Assembly: GCA_964607765.1 (NCBI GenBank)
Contig: CAZSNT010000016.1
Location: 1 to 64,000, forward strand
DNA length: 64,000 nucleotides
DNA from: CAZSNT01 sp964607765
GTDB taxonomy: Bacteria > Verrucomicrobiota > Lentisphaeria > Oligosphaerales > JABHEG01
Direction of reading: 5' to 3'
Of the stretch, positions 38,401-47,719 are shown one piece after another. How positions within the stretch are numbered: the stretch's first letter is position 1; every line of letters begins with the position of its first letter. Under the pieces are notes generated by a model. The model did not search any database. It was not told the DNA's origin and saw only the letters and a program-made list of their open reading frames with translations. Made by a program: the position numbers and the translations under genes.

Positions 38401-39332
38401 TCCGACTCGGCCGCTTCGGGTTGCACGGGGTTGGGCTTCTTGAGGTACTCGCACGGAGTGAACGTCAGGTTCCCATGCAGCATGGTCCACGCCCCGCCCG
38501 GGAACAGACCTTCGCTTTCGTGGTAGAGGAACCCGCCGGTTTTCGCGTTGAAGAACGCTGGCGTGGCCCGACCACACGGCACGACCAGAACATCGCCTGT
38601 CAGTGCCAGGTAGCCCTGCGGCGAGACGCCGCCCATGGTCTCGAAGTGCGGCTGCGTCATGTAGTACGTGCCAGAGCTGTCGTTCTCCCAGATCACAGCG
38701 CCCGTGTCCGCGTCCAGACAGCTCACAACGATACCTTCGGGCGACCACATGCCGAACGTGGTGTAGGCCCTGCCGTCCCTGACCAGCACACCGGATCGCG
38801 CCGGCCAGCGTGATATCATCTGCTCGTTTCCTGTCAGCCGTTCGTCCGGGATCCGCGGGCGGTACTTCCAGACAAGGCGGCCTTCGCGGCTGTCCAGGCA
38901 GTAGACCACCCCGTCGTCTGATGAGAACCAGAGCCGCCCTTGCTCTACATGAGGCGCCAGTCGTACCGGACCCTCGGTGATGAAGCGCCACTGTTCCTTG
39001 CCCGTCTTCAGGTCAAGGGCACAGACCGCGTGGTCGCTTGACGACGCAACGAACACCAAGCCGTTCCCAGCGGAGAACGGATACGCGTAGTCAAAGTCAA
39101 TCCGCTGCACTTCCCACGCCGGCTCCCGCCAAGCCTGCCGTGGTTTGTGCAACGGCCGGTGAGTCCACACTTGGCGGAGCGGCAGCGTCAGTTCCTGATC
39201 CGTATACCCCGTCCGCTTCGCCCCGAACAGATGATTCGCCTGCTTGGCGCTGCCCGCTGCCAGCGCACACGCCATCATCAGCTGAGTTACGGCTGCCACT
39301 CGAACAGGACGGACTGGGGTGTGACTGTTCAT
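35463..39332 (-). CDS. PQQ-like propeller / methyltransferase-like / propeller / malectin-like multidomain protein
   Basis: A 1,289-residue protein; the ATG at 39332 follows GAGGAG and opens a weak signal-like segment. Residues ~60-470 form a PQQ/BamB-type propeller (ALDLKTGKEQWRF, CLDADTGAVIWEND). Residues ~485-620 look like a class I SAM methyltransferase (GYAVLLGDADASLLTALC, LYRVLRPSGGVAVVACP); the glycine-rich loop is degenerate. Residues ~640-1100 form a second propeller (AIDAYNGRTLWEKALPG, ALDKQTGTLAWQY), and the last ~180 residues are malectin-like (YRVALHFCELEGEHP, SVKLQGRSVFADIDV). The architecture is known by name only in planctomycete-type genomes and has no described function. It follows the ThuA gene by 113 bp and is probably co-transcribed with it. 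Confidence 0.85.
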   Translation of the reverse strand: MNSHTPVRPVRVAAVTQLMMACALAAGSAKQANHLFGAKRTGYTDQELTLPLRQVWTHRPLHKPRQAWREPAWEVQRIDFDYAYPFSAGNGLVFVASSSDHAVCALDLKTGKEQWRFITEGPVRLAPHVEQGRLWFSSDDGVVYCLDSREGRLVWKYRPRIPDERLTGNEQMISRWPARSGVLVRDGRAYTTFGMWSPEGIVVSCLDADTGAVIWENDSSGTYYMTQPHFETMGGVSPQGYLALTGDVLVVPCGRATPAFFNAKTGGFLYHESEGLFPGGAWTMLHGNLTFTPCEYLKKPNPVQPEAAESDISPEASLVAIDTRTREEVFHLHGALQGVVTPDGILNLIGRQKLVSVALKDVLAKAPDSYSAKRGSSEGHFVEINPLRRWETRTGRVYELIQAGATLVAGERGKLSAYAAADGKKLWETTLTGDVRELLVVDGALLVGTTEGETHCFRPEAGASPAVVATQPISVPVSDQTREHTTTLLAAAGAPDGYAVLLGDADASLLTALCRQSEHLWHWAAGDRDVAGIRRQLTSAGLYGTRAAVHNHAAGALPYTDFLANLIMARVDTVDDLAGLPAAELYRVLRPSGGVAVVACPNALRPDVKRWLTAGGLPTAELSSVPVGWRVERGVLPGAGVWTHPYADAGRTGASADRRVRLPLEVLWFGSVGPADIVSRHYRAPPPLAINGRMFVAGLQRLHAIDAYNGRTLWEKALPGVGRWPAAYRGGSIAADAGAVYALQGDTCLRLDQRTGRALLKYQVPEAAKQRTPPTPKAKNVGVQNNAPLWEYLAVTERLILGTYGRPNIRRTWWSQAYPENSVLFALDKQTGTLAWQYEPVNTIDSAAIAVDGDRLFLIDGTADFELHTRPRRRPSQPKDVKLPQSRLLLRIDGAKQGRLLKALDLATGRELWQTAAIGAGQRSLWAARGVVLATPSVSHGDRLKYSGPGLTAFSANGGKVLWTRKTAVLDPLIIGDVVYLPNACELRTGKPIMSRDPLTRAPMPSIPHVTGGCGRHAGCPNLLMKRSGSMGFADLRQGSGTYHYPNMRASCWMNMVPACGLVLAPEGSSSCPCAYNYKTSIALKPADRHNHWGLARRVRRAKTARIRSLHVNLGAPGDKPTVDGEIWYAFPRPSTSGPRGAGGMAPVPRDAPPVEMLSPGPSVQRVACNPDWNAVAGTEHPWLFTYGLRGALVLRITLGAKDARPMPYRVALHFCELEGEHPRSSPFSVKLQGRSVFADIDVVRDAGAMNRALTREATLEVGSALTLEIVPTGTAPLLCAVSVLAAER

Positions 39333-39445
39333 GCGATCTCCTCTCTTTGTGTCAGCGGCCCAATCGAGCCGATGTGGAGACGGCACGTCGGCGGGGTCGC
39401 GCCGGGGGCACACGTTCAGGAACACTCGAGCATTCCGCGCGGAGG

Positions 39446-40483
39446 TCAGTCCAGCCGGTGCTGTGCCGGGGTCGCGCCGGGACGGAATCCGCCAAAGCCA
39501 TACATGCTCGGCAGGTACTCGCGAACGACATCGACGTTGGCCCGCTCGTCGATCTCTCGCTCAAGGCCGACAGCCCAATAGGCGGCATTCACCAGCAGTC
39601 GGCGCAGCCCTTCGCTCTCGAGGTCAGTGGCCGCGCCCATGGTAGTGGCAAAAGCCTGTCCTCGTTCGCCGCCAGGCAGCTGATAGGACTTGATCCAGGC
39701 AACGGGCATCATCGGGTCGTTCTTTGCCCCTTTCACCGGCGCGTCGGTAGGCGCCATGCCTTGGAGTACCTGGCCGTAGACAAGAACGCGGCTGTCGCCC
39801 GGAAGCGGGAGCCGCACCGTGTAGACATCGGAGTTCCCCCATATGTCGTTGCATCCGCGGACGATCGGGTGGTCTTTCGCTTCCTCGGCAATGATGCCGC
39901 GTGTGCTCTCGTGCTTGTGGTGCCCATGATGGTTCACCCAGCGTTCCCCAAGAACGACCCGACCGAACCCATCGGTCCATTCCCTCTTCTTGCCGCTGTA
40001 TCCGTTGCTGTAGTGTTCGTAGGGCTTCCCGGGTTCGGTCTTGAACGCGTGAGTTGCCGTGCGCAGACCGATTACCGGCTTGCCGGCCATCAGGAAGCGA
40101 TCGATGCAGGCCATCTGATCGTCAGGCAGATCCCGGAAACGCGTCAGAATGATCATCAGGTCGGCGGATTCCAGCGCGTCGAGCCCGGGGATGTTCCGCG
40201 TATTGCAGGGGTTGATAGTACCATCTGCATCCAGAGCAAAGAGCACGGTACACGTGAAGCCGTGTCGCGCGGTCAGGATTTGGCCAAGCATAGGCAGGGC
40301 TTCTTCGGAGCGGTACTCTTCATCGCCGCTGATCAGAACGATGCGTTTGCCTGCCCCCGGGCCATCGTGACCCGCGTACACGACCGCTTGCTCGTCTCCG
40401 CTTTGGGGCTCCGCCAACGCAGTTGCGGCCAATACGCTCATTGCACCGGAAACCCGGCCTTGGGTGGGGTCTGCTGCCATCAT
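39446..40483 (-). CDS. ThuA-like domain protein
   Basis: A 345-residue protein with the ThuA (trehalose-utilisation) glutamine-amidotransferase-like fold. Evidence: RIVLISGDEEYRSEEALPML, SADLMIILTRFRDLPDDQM, GKPVIGLRTATHAF, and a C-terminal LRRLLVNAAYWAVGLE typical of planctomycete ThuA proteins. The start at 40483 (tandem ATGs) follows AAAGGA; the N-terminus has a signal-like MSVLAATALAEP. The open frame continues upstream but has no coding character. The family has no assigned enzymatic activity; it is often found with Gfo/Idh/MocA oxidoreductases and PQQ propellers. It is divergent from the FAD oxidoreductase gene. Confidence 0.88.
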   Translation of the reverse strand: MMAADPTQGRVSGAMSVLAATALAEPQSGDEQAVVYAGHDGPGAGKRIVLISGDEEYRSEEALPMLGQILTARHGFTCTVLFALDADGTINPCNTRNIPGLDALESADLMIILTRFRDLPDDQMACIDRFLMAGKPVIGLRTATHAFKTEPGKPYEHYSNGYSGKKREWTDGFGRVVLGERWVNHHGHHKHESTRGIIAEEAKDHPIVRGCNDIWGNSDVYTVRLPLPGDSRVLVYGQVLQGMAPTDAPVKGAKNDPMMPVAWIKSYQLPGGERGQAFATTMGAATDLESEGLRRLLVNAAYWAVGLEREIDERANVDVVREYLPSMYGFGGFRPGATPAQHRLD

Positions 40484-40742
40484 CTGTCCTTTCCGGATTT
40501 GCGGGTCCAGTGGCGTCCTTCCCGGTTCTCCAGAACGCAGCACCTTCACGGCGACACGGACGAACATAGCACATGTCTGGGGAGACTGCGCCCACGGCGG
40601 CAGGCAATGCGGCTGTGCTTGGTGGGTTGCTTGGTGGTCTTTCCACGTGCGGGGACCGCGTGGTTGCGTTATACTCCCCCTGACTCCAGCGGCACGACCG
40701 CAACATGGCCCGGAATGCTCAGCCCAGGAAAGGACAACGGTG

Positions 40743-42197
40743 ATGGGATGCCCTGACTTGGCAGTGATCGGCGCGGGCAGCGGGGGCTGTGCCGCGGCCC
40801 TGGCAGCTGCGCGGCTGGGGTTGAGTGTCGTGGTGGTCGAGCGCGGCAGCATGCTGGGCGGCACGGCGACACAGGGCGGCGTCAATTGCTGGGAAATGGG
40901 CGCCGGCGGCACGGGCATTCCGTTTGACATCTACCGGCGCTTGCGGCAGGAACGCCCCGACGCGATCGGCATCTACTCCTACGGCCGCCATTTCAGCTGG
41001 CAGGATGCGCAGTACTGGCCGCACACGCTGGGCAAGGTCAATTTCCCCGGCGGCGAACTGCTGATCGACACCGAACGGCGTTACGTTGACACGCTGCGCC
41101 GTCATCTCGGGCCGGGCCGCAGCAAGACGGAGGCCTGGTGTCGGGAGCACTGGCACGGCGTCCCGTTCCTTCACGATGCCATGGCTGCCGCGATCCGGGG
41201 CATGCTGGACGAGACCGGAAATGTGGACATACGTCTCGGCACGGCCCTGGCAGAAGTCAAGACGAGCGATGGCCGCGTTGTCAGTGCCCGTTTCGACGAT
41301 GGCACGGAGCTGCGGGCGCGGTTGTGGATCGACGGCTGCGGTGGGACGTTCTGCCACGCCGCGGGCTGCGAGACGCTACGTGGTGTCGACCCGCGGCGCC
41401 GGTTCGGCGAACCCCACGCACCGGAAACTGCGTCCGGCGCACTGAATGGTGTTACGCTCATCTACAAGGTCGTGCCCGGCCACGCGGATGCGATCGAGCC
41501 GTTGCCTGCCGATGTGCCTGCCGAATGCTGGTGGGCTCGGCACTTCCCCGCGATGAGCTGCGTGCAGTATCCGGACATGGGGCGTAACTGCAACATGCTG
41601 CCGACGATGGAAGGCCGGGAGTACGCCAGGCTGGGGCAGGGCGCCGCGTACGCCGAATGCAGACGGCGAGTCAGAGCACACTGGCATTTCGTCCAGGCAC
41701 ACTGGCCGGAATTCCGCAGCTTCCGCATGACGTGGATCGCACCCATGCTGGGCATCCGCGAGGGCCGCCGCGTGGTCTGCGAGAAGATGCTGACGGAGGA
41801 CGATATCCTGCGGGGCCTGGCCGGGCAGACTGACCCGGACATCATCGCCATCGCGGATCACTCCCTGGATCGTCACGGTGAAGGAGGAAGGTGCCCGGAG
41901 GTCGAACAGCCCTACGGTGTCCCCTATCGCTGCCTCGTCCCCAAAGGCTTACGCAACCTGCTGGTCGCCTGCCGGGGAGCCGGATTCTCCAGCATTGCCG
42001 CGTCCAGTTGCCGCCTGACCCGCACCATGATGCAACTCGGTCAAGCCGCCGGCACAGCCGCGGCTATTGCAGCAGAACGCGGCATCGAGCTGCCGGATGT
42101 GCCGCCGCCCGACTTGCGCGCCGGACTTCGGAGGCAACACGTGCAACTCGAATGGCCTATGACTGCGGACATCGCAACGCACTTGGCGGGGCACTGA
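40743..42197 (+). CDS. FAD-dependent oxidoreductase
   Basis: A 484-residue flavoprotein of the FAD_oxidored (PF12831-like) type. The N-terminal dinucleotide-binding motif is LAVIGAGSGGCAAALAAARLG, with the acidic residue in VVVVERGSMLGGTAT. The second FAD motif ARLWIDGCGGTFCHAAG and the C-terminal PYRCLVPKGLRNLLVACRG and GQAAGTAAAIA follow. The ATG at 40743 follows AGGAAAGGA. No signal peptide. A TATACT hexamer (40670-40675) lies upstream without a matching -35. Substrate unknown. Its complete C-terminal half is a useful ruler for the gapped tandem FAD protein at 47720-50988. Confidence 0.9.
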   Translation: MGCPDLAVIGAGSGGCAAALAAARLGLSVVVVERGSMLGGTATQGGVNCWEMGAGGTGIPFDIYRRLRQERPDAIGIYSYGRHFSWQDAQYWPHTLGKVNFPGGELLIDTERRYVDTLRRHLGPGRSKTEAWCREHWHGVPFLHDAMAAAIRGMLDETGNVDIRLGTALAEVKTSDGRVVSARFDDGTELRARLWIDGCGGTFCHAAGCETLRGVDPRRRFGEPHAPETASGALNGVTLIYKVVPGHADAIEPLPADVPAECWWARHFPAMSCVQYPDMGRNCNMLPTMEGREYARLGQGAAYAECRRRVRAHWHFVQAHWPEFRSFRMTWIAPMLGIREGRRVVCEKMLTEDDILRGLAGQTDPDIIAIADHSLDRHGEGGRCPEVEQPYGVPYRCLVPKGLRNLLVACRGAGFSSIAASSCRLTRTMMQLGQAAGTAAAIAAERGIELPDVPPPDLRAGLRRQHVQLEWPMTADIATHLAGH

Positions 42198-42296
42198 CCG
42201 TCAGACACCGGAAGCCTGGCGATCAGGTTGGTTTCGGCGTAGTTTACCGGATGACCCGCACGGCGCGGCGTGTTACGTAGTTTGGAGGCAGATACC

Positions 42297-44096
42297 ATGG
42301 ACAGAAGCCCGGTCATACCTCGCATGTTCTCGGCAGCCTTGCTGACGTCAGCGATTGTCTCGGCCATGGACGACCTGCCGGCCCATGAGTCGCTGCTGTC
42401 CGGCGACTATGTGGACCAGGTGCGGGTGCAGTCCAACGAGAAGGGCCGAGCCGAGGTGGTGCCGGTAGTGGACCAGAGCTTCCGGCGCGCCGTGCGGATC
42501 ACGAACTTGCAGCGCATGTCGAAGTTCTATGATTTCCAGCTGATCGTGCCCACGGGCAAGGCCGTGAAGAAGGGGGACATCGTCCTCGTGCGGTTCTACG
42601 CCCGGGGCGAAGCGCCGATGAACGAGGATGGTGAGGCGGAAGCGCAGGTTTACTTCCAGAAAAGCTCGCCCAAGTATCAGAAACACCTGTCGCAACGTGT
42701 CACCGGCGGGCGGACGTGGAAGCGTTACGACTACCCGTTCAAGGTGGCCCAAGCCTACGAGAGCGGAGCGGCGGCGCTGTGCTTTGGCACGGGGTTCAAC
42801 ACGCAGGTCATCGAGATCGGGGGCGTGCAACTGCTCCGCTTCGACCGCAAGACCAAGCTGCGTGACCTGCCGAGAATGCCGCTCCGATACAAGGGTGACG
42901 AGCCGGACGCGCCGTGGCGTGCGGAAGCCGCCGCGCGCATCGAGAAGCACCGCAAAGCCGACCTAGTGATTCGCGTGACGGACGCGAAGGGCAACGCCGT
43001 CCCGGACGCCCAGATCGAGCTGACCATGACCCGGCACGCGTTCCAGTTCTCGTCCGTCGTGAGTGTGCCGTTGATCGCGAAGGGCGGCGCTGATGCGGAG
43101 ATCTACAAAGCGAAGCTGCTGGAACTGTTCAATGCGTCCGGCAACGAGAACGCTCTGAAGTGGCCGCCGTGGGATGGTGACTGGGGACGCGGCCACAGTC
43201 GCGAGAACACCATCGGGGTTCTGAAGTGGCTGAAAGACAACGGGCTGTACGTACGTGGGCACGTCATGGTCTGGCCGGGATGGAAGAACCTGCCCGAGGC
43301 CGTTAAGGCACTCAAAGACACCCCGGAGAAGATCCCGGACATCGTGTCCAGCCACATCCGCGAGATCGCGGCGAGTACCAGCCACTGCGTAGACGAGTGG
43401 GATGTGATCAACGAGACGCGCACCAACCACGATCTGATGGACCTTCTCGGACGTGATATCATGATCGACTGGTTCAAGACCGCACGCGAGGCGCTGCCGG
43501 ACAAAGACCTCTACATCAATGACTTCAGTATCCTGAACGGCGGCGGGCCCGGCACCAAGACACACGAGACCTACAAGAAGACCATCAAGTTCCTGCTCGA
43601 CAGCGGCGCGCCCGTGACAGGGATCGGATTCCAGGGACATGTCGGCTCAAACCTGCCTGACCCGGCCAGAGTTGTCCGGATCCTCGACGACTTCGCCGAG
43701 TTCGGGCTCAAGATGCGGGTCACCGAATTCGATGTGAACGTGGCAGACGAAGATGCCCAGGCGCGCTTCACGCGCGACTTCATGACGGCCGTGTTCAGCC
43801 ACCCCCAGATAGTCGGTTTTCAGTTCTGGGGGTTTTGGGAAGGCGCACACTGGAAACCGAACGGCGCCATGTATCGTCGGGACTGGGAACCTAAGCCCAA
43901 TGCCCACACGTACCGGGATTTGGTCTTCAAACAGTGGTGGACCACTGCGGTGGGGGTGACCGACGCCGACGGTGCGTTCCAGACGAGGGCCTTCCTCGGC
44001 GATTACAGGATCCATGTCACCGGCAACGGCAAGACCGGTACGAGCACGGCTTCGCTGGGCCGTGACTCCGAGCCGGTTCAAATCGTGTTGAAGTGA
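42297..44096 (+). CDS. GH10-family endo-xylanase-like protein with intact catalytic residues
   Basis: A 599-residue secreted protein; the ATG follows GGAGG. After a signal peptide (AALLTSAIVSA), residues ~25-200 form a carbohydrate-binding beta-sandwich, followed by a short TRHAFQFSSVVSV segment and a GH10 barrel. The acid/base Glu373 is in WDVINETRTNHD and the nucleophile Glu477 is in VTEFDVN. The WGFWEGAHWKP and RRDWEPKPNA motifs close the active site. A C-terminal beta domain (ADGAFQTRAFLGDYRI) is shared with the paralogue at 9439-11271. It lies 99 bp after the FAD oxidoreductase gene and 20 bp before the HEAT-repeat gene. Confidence 0.93.
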   Translation: MDRSPVIPRMFSAALLTSAIVSAMDDLPAHESLLSGDYVDQVRVQSNEKGRAEVVPVVDQSFRRAVRITNLQRMSKFYDFQLIVPTGKAVKKGDIVLVRFYARGEAPMNEDGEAEAQVYFQKSSPKYQKHLSQRVTGGRTWKRYDYPFKVAQAYESGAAALCFGTGFNTQVIEIGGVQLLRFDRKTKLRDLPRMPLRYKGDEPDAPWRAEAAARIEKHRKADLVIRVTDAKGNAVPDAQIELTMTRHAFQFSSVVSVPLIAKGGADAEIYKAKLLELFNASGNENALKWPPWDGDWGRGHSRENTIGVLKWLKDNGLYVRGHVMVWPGWKNLPEAVKALKDTPEKIPDIVSSHIREIAASTSHCVDEWDVINETRTNHDLMDLLGRDIMIDWFKTAREALPDKDLYINDFSILNGGGPGTKTHETYKKTIKFLLDSGAPVTGIGFQGHVGSNLPDPARVVRILDDFAEFGLKMRVTEFDVNVADEDAQARFTRDFMTAVFSHPQIVGFQFWGFWEGAHWKPNGAMYRRDWEPKPNAHTYRDLVFKQWWTTAVGVTDADGAFQTRAFLGDYRIHVTGNGKTGTSTASLGRDSEPVQIVLK

Positions 44097-44116
44097 ACGT
44101 CAGTTAGGTTGTTGTC

Positions 44117-46066
44117 GTGGCTCTCGGCCGAACTCGCAACCTGGTCATGGCCTCCAGCGTAGGCATCGTGCTGGCTGTTGTCTTGGTCGGGTGGCCCCGT
44201 GTCACTCGTTCCCCTCGTTTTCTTCTCCGTTTCGGTGATTACGAGCAGCAGTGCTGGGCTCTGCGCACGATGGCTCGCGGCAGGTTGATCTCGTGGGATC
44301 TGCGACAGGTTGTCAAGGCTCTCGACTCGCCTGATATGATCGTGCGGCTCAACGCCATCACCGTTCTGGCGCAGACGCACGAGACACGGTTTGCCTCGCC
44401 GCTGCGCATCGTGTCGATCACCGACCCCGAGGTGTCGGTACGCGGGCGTGCTTTGGAGGGGCTCGCGGAACTCGGCGGCGAGCTTGCCTGGCGCACTGTT
44501 CTGAGTCGGCTGAATGCGGACGAGCCCGAGTTGCGCATGGTCGCTGCTGCATGTGTCACGCGCTACGGTCGCCGTGAAGCCCTCGAGCGCTTGGTCAAGC
44601 TGGCCGAAACCGACACGTCGGTCGAAGTCCGGATCCATGCACAGGAGGCCGTGCGCGAACTGCTGCGTTGGTCGGCGCCTCGTGAGGAAACGGACAGTCT
44701 GGTTGTACCGGGATCGTTGTTCTTCGAGGCGGAACACGGCTGTGGCTACCGGCCGAACTTCGAGATAGCGCCGTCTGCACGCGAGCTTGCAGCGCTGCCG
44801 GAGACAGCGCGGAGCAACGCCCTGTTTTCCGGACTTGACGGGTACAGCGGCGAGGGCTGGATCCGCTGCCTTGAGGGCGGTGGCGGCCGGCGCGACTGGC
44901 GCGGCCGTGTGTGGACGTCGCTCGACGTCGGGCGCGCTGACTATCCCCTGATAGTCCCCGAGTCCGGGACCTATCGGCTCTGGCTGCGGGCGTGGTGGAT
45001 GGACAAGTGCGGCAACTCCGTGAACGTCTGGTTCGATCACAGTCCGACTCGTGTCTTCCGCGATGATGACCGGGCTCACACGGGATACCGCCAGTGGCGT
45101 TGGAGCAAAGACACGCGCACGGTCACGCTGACTGCCGGCTACCATGTGCTGCACGTGCAGGCACGCGAGGACGGTGTGCGTCTGGATGCGTTGGCGCTGT
45201 TGCCCGAGGGCGAGTCCCCGCCCGTTGGCTCTGTGCCGGCGAATGTACGACCTGCAGCGTTCGCCCCGCCAGGCCTGGAGGTCGTCCTCTCGCGTGAGTC
45301 GGAGATCATCGGCGCGGCTAACCGTGTGCACCTGACCGTCCACGTCCTGCGGCTCGGGCCGCGCGGGCAGGAGGGCGTGCTGGTCCTGGACCCGGGAGAT
45401 GAGGCCGTGCTCGACTGCGACCGTTCACTACCCATCAGCCTGGGGGATGACGAGTGGTCTGAGCGTCGGGAGGTGACTGTGACCTTCCCCGCCGATTCTG
45501 CCCGACGGGAGTATCTCTTCCAAGCGAGTGTGGCGGCACGGGGGCAAGCCGGTGACAGCGAGGCGGCCGTGGTTTTCTCAAAGCCCTGGGACTGGCGCCT
45601 GACCGACCCTCTGCCCGGGCGTCGGAACGCGATGACGTTGCTGACAGACGAACGCGTGGCGTGGCGCTCGTTCTCCGCCGAGGAGCTCTATGACCGCTAC
45701 GGGCGAATGGACTTCGAGCGTGTGTTCGGCAACGGAGCGCACGGGGTCGTGTACTTGCAGACACGGATACTGGTGGACGAGGCCGGTGAATACCAGTGGC
45801 TGCTGAACAGCGATGATCAGTCCACAGTGTGGCTCGACGGGCGCCGTCTGATCGCCAACACGGCGTCTCAGCCTGCGGAAGACAGCCTGGTTCGGCACCG
45901 CACGCATCTGGGGCACGGCGAACACACAGTCGTGGCAGAGGTGACTCAGTCAAACAGACCAGACGCCCGCAGCCCGACAGGCGACCCCAACTACTGGTTG
46001 TTTCGGCTCCGGCTTCGCCGCAGCGATCGCGTGCCGGCGCTCGTGCGCGGCGTGGGGTGGGACTGA
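44117..46066 (+). CDS. Membrane-anchored HEAT-repeat/carbohydrate-binding protein
   Basis: A 649-residue protein of unknown function starting with GTG at 44117, or ATG at 44147. An N-terminal membrane helix (MASSVGIVLAVVLVGW) is followed by HEAT-like repeats (residues ~45-200: WALRTMARGRLISWD, LNAITVLAQTHET, LEGLAELGGELAWRTVL). Then come two beta-rich segments resembling carbohydrate-binding or PA14-type modules (ESGTYRLWLRAWWMDKCGNS; VDEAGEYQWLLNSDDQSTVWLDG). No catalytic motif was found. It is 20 bp from the GH10 gene, so it may be a scaffold or glycan-binding partner. Ribosome-site support is weak. Confidence 0.75.
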   Translation: MALGRTRNLVMASSVGIVLAVVLVGWPRVTRSPRFLLRFGDYEQQCWALRTMARGRLISWDLRQVVKALDSPDMIVRLNAITVLAQTHETRFASPLRIVSITDPEVSVRGRALEGLAELGGELAWRTVLSRLNADEPELRMVAAACVTRYGRREALERLVKLAETDTSVEVRIHAQEAVRELLRWSAPREETDSLVVPGSLFFEAEHGCGYRPNFEIAPSARELAALPETARSNALFSGLDGYSGEGWIRCLEGGGGRRDWRGRVWTSLDVGRADYPLIVPESGTYRLWLRAWWMDKCGNSVNVWFDHSPTRVFRDDDRAHTGYRQWRWSKDTRTVTLTAGYHVLHVQAREDGVRLDALALLPEGESPPVGSVPANVRPAAFAPPGLEVVLSRESEIIGAANRVHLTVHVLRLGPRGQEGVLVLDPGDEAVLDCDRSLPISLGDDEWSERREVTVTFPADSARREYLFQASVAARGQAGDSEAAVVFSKPWDWRLTDPLPGRRNAMTLLTDERVAWRSFSAEELYDRYGRMDFERVFGNGAHGVVYLQTRILVDEAGEYQWLLNSDDQSTVWLDGRRLIANTASQPAEDSLVRHRTHLGHGEHTVVAEVTQSNRPDARSPTGDPNYWLFRLRLRRSDRVPALVRGVGWD

Positions 46067-46210
46067 GCGTGCCAACCGGAAGATGCGTGGCGCGCGAGAG
46101 CCCGACCGTCTTGTCCGAAACCGGGTGGTCGTCCGTCTGTGGGCAGCACTCGGTCGCTACTGACCGCAATCGACACGGGTGGGACCGGGCCATTCCTCGC
46201 CTTCCCCGTT

Positions 46211-47686
46211 TCAGTCGCCCCGTCTGGTCACGAGTATGCGGAGGGCGTCCTCGAAGGCCTGCCAGGTGACGGTGCTGTCGGCAGGCGCGTTGTTGCAGAT
46301 GAAGGAGAAAGCCAGCCGCTGGTCAGAGCGCGTCCGCATGTAGCCTGACAGAGCCTTCACCCCGGCGAGCGTTCCGGTCTTGGCGAGGATGCGGCCCCGC
46401 AGCTCAGGGATCGCCAGGCGTGCTGCTAGCGTTCCGGATTCCCCGGCCGTAGCGAAGCAGCGCATGAAGGCGCGTCGGTGCGTTGAGGCGTACATCCGAG
46501 TGAGAACACGGAGAGTGGCCGCAGCGCCGGCTCGGTTGCCGCGGCTGAGTCCTGACCCGTCGGCGCCGACGTAGCCGGGGGACAGCAGGTCGTGTTTGCT
46601 CAGGACCTCGCCGATCGCCCGGGCGCCGTCCGTGTAGTCAGCTTTGCCCCGAACGTGGCGTGCGAGATTGAGGAATGTGATTTCGGCCCGGAAGTTGTCG
46701 CTGTGCACTCCCATGTCAGCGAGGATGTCGGCGAGCGGCATGGACGACAGTCGACAGAGCTCTCGTGTCGGCTTTGCAGCGCTGTCCGTTGTGTGTTCGT
46801 CTATTGGGACTCCGGCTTGTTTGAGGGCGGCCGTCAGATGTGCGGTGTAGTACGAGCTTGGGTCTGTCGCGTCGAGACGCCAGTAGTCGCTGCTGTCGGC
46901 AGACGGATTCACGCGGATGCAGTCTGTCCTTTCTCCGTTCACTTTCACCTTGTCTTGCGTGGCCACCGCGGCTGAGGCCTCGACAGTGAAACCGACGAGG
47001 CGTTTGGGACATGATTCGATCCGGTTCCCGGCAACATCGATGTCCAGCGTATTCTCGTTGAACGAGAGGGCCCAGGCCGAAGGGTAGTGTTCGTTCCTCT
47101 GCATGTTGGTCCAACTCGGAGGGGCAGCTCTCAGGGAGCCGCGTATGCGGCGGATCCCCGCTTGGCGAAGGCGTTGTGCGAACTCCGCAACTTGCTGTGC
47201 CAGGCGCTGGCGCTTCTGCTTGATCGATGCGTCGCAGGGGTAGCGGGCGGTGAAATGCACGGCTCCCGCTCCCCGGAAGACCAGATCCCCTTCCAGAACG
47301 TGATCCACAATCTCGCCTCGCCGCAAGACCTGCGTTTCAGGGCAGAAGCCCGGGCCGAGTTCCAACAGGGCCGCTGCCGCGACGAAGATCTTCTGGTTCG
47401 AAGCGGGGATGAGGCAGCGGTCGGCCTCCAACGTGTAGAGCGGCTCTCCGCCATCGGCTGGCCCGATCGCACAGCTCCATTGCGTCGTGTTGAATTCCGG
47501 TCGGGCGAAAATGCTGTTGAGTTGGTGCTGCATCAGAGCGGTGAATCCATGGGCCTGTGTGTCCGTTCCGGTACCGGGGCGGGCGATGCGCACGGGCGAT
47601 ACACAGCTGCATGCGGCCAGGCAGCATCCGGCCAGCGCCAGGCGGGGGCCGCACCTGATGGCCGTTGAACGTGTTGGTTGCGACAT
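46211..47686 (-). CDS. dacB: PBP4-type D-alanyl-D-alanine carboxypeptidase/endopeptidase
   Basis: A 491-residue low-molecular-weight penicillin-binding protein of peptidase family S13, acting on peptidoglycan. The start at 47686 follows GGTGGAA. The N-terminus (LALAGCCLAACSC) looks like a lipoprotein signal. The active-site triad of motifs is complete: SNQK (Ser96 and Lys99 in IPASNQKIF), SDN (HSDNFRAE) and KTG (LAKTGTLAG). The long insertion between the first two motifs, with FNENTLDIDVAGNR, is typical of the family. It is a housekeeping gene 33 bp downstream of the tandem FAD gene on the same strand. Confidence 0.93.
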   Translation of the reverse strand: MSQPTRSTAIRCGPRLALAGCCLAACSCVSPVRIARPGTGTDTQAHGFTALMQHQLNSIFARPEFNTTQWSCAIGPADGGEPLYTLEADRCLIPASNQKIFVAAAALLELGPGFCPETQVLRRGEIVDHVLEGDLVFRGAGAVHFTARYPCDASIKQKRQRLAQQVAEFAQRLRQAGIRRIRGSLRAAPPSWTNMQRNEHYPSAWALSFNENTLDIDVAGNRIESCPKRLVGFTVEASAAVATQDKVKVNGERTDCIRVNPSADSSDYWRLDATDPSSYYTAHLTAALKQAGVPIDEHTTDSAAKPTRELCRLSSMPLADILADMGVHSDNFRAEITFLNLARHVRGKADYTDGARAIGEVLSKHDLLSPGYVGADGSGLSRGNRAGAAATLRVLTRMYASTHRRAFMRCFATAGESGTLAARLAIPELRGRILAKTGTLAGVKALSGYMRTRSDQRLAFSFICNNAPADSTVTWQAFEDALRILVTRRGD

Positions 47687-47719
47687 GACCGAGTTCCACC
47701 CGAGCGATGGCATCCAGAG

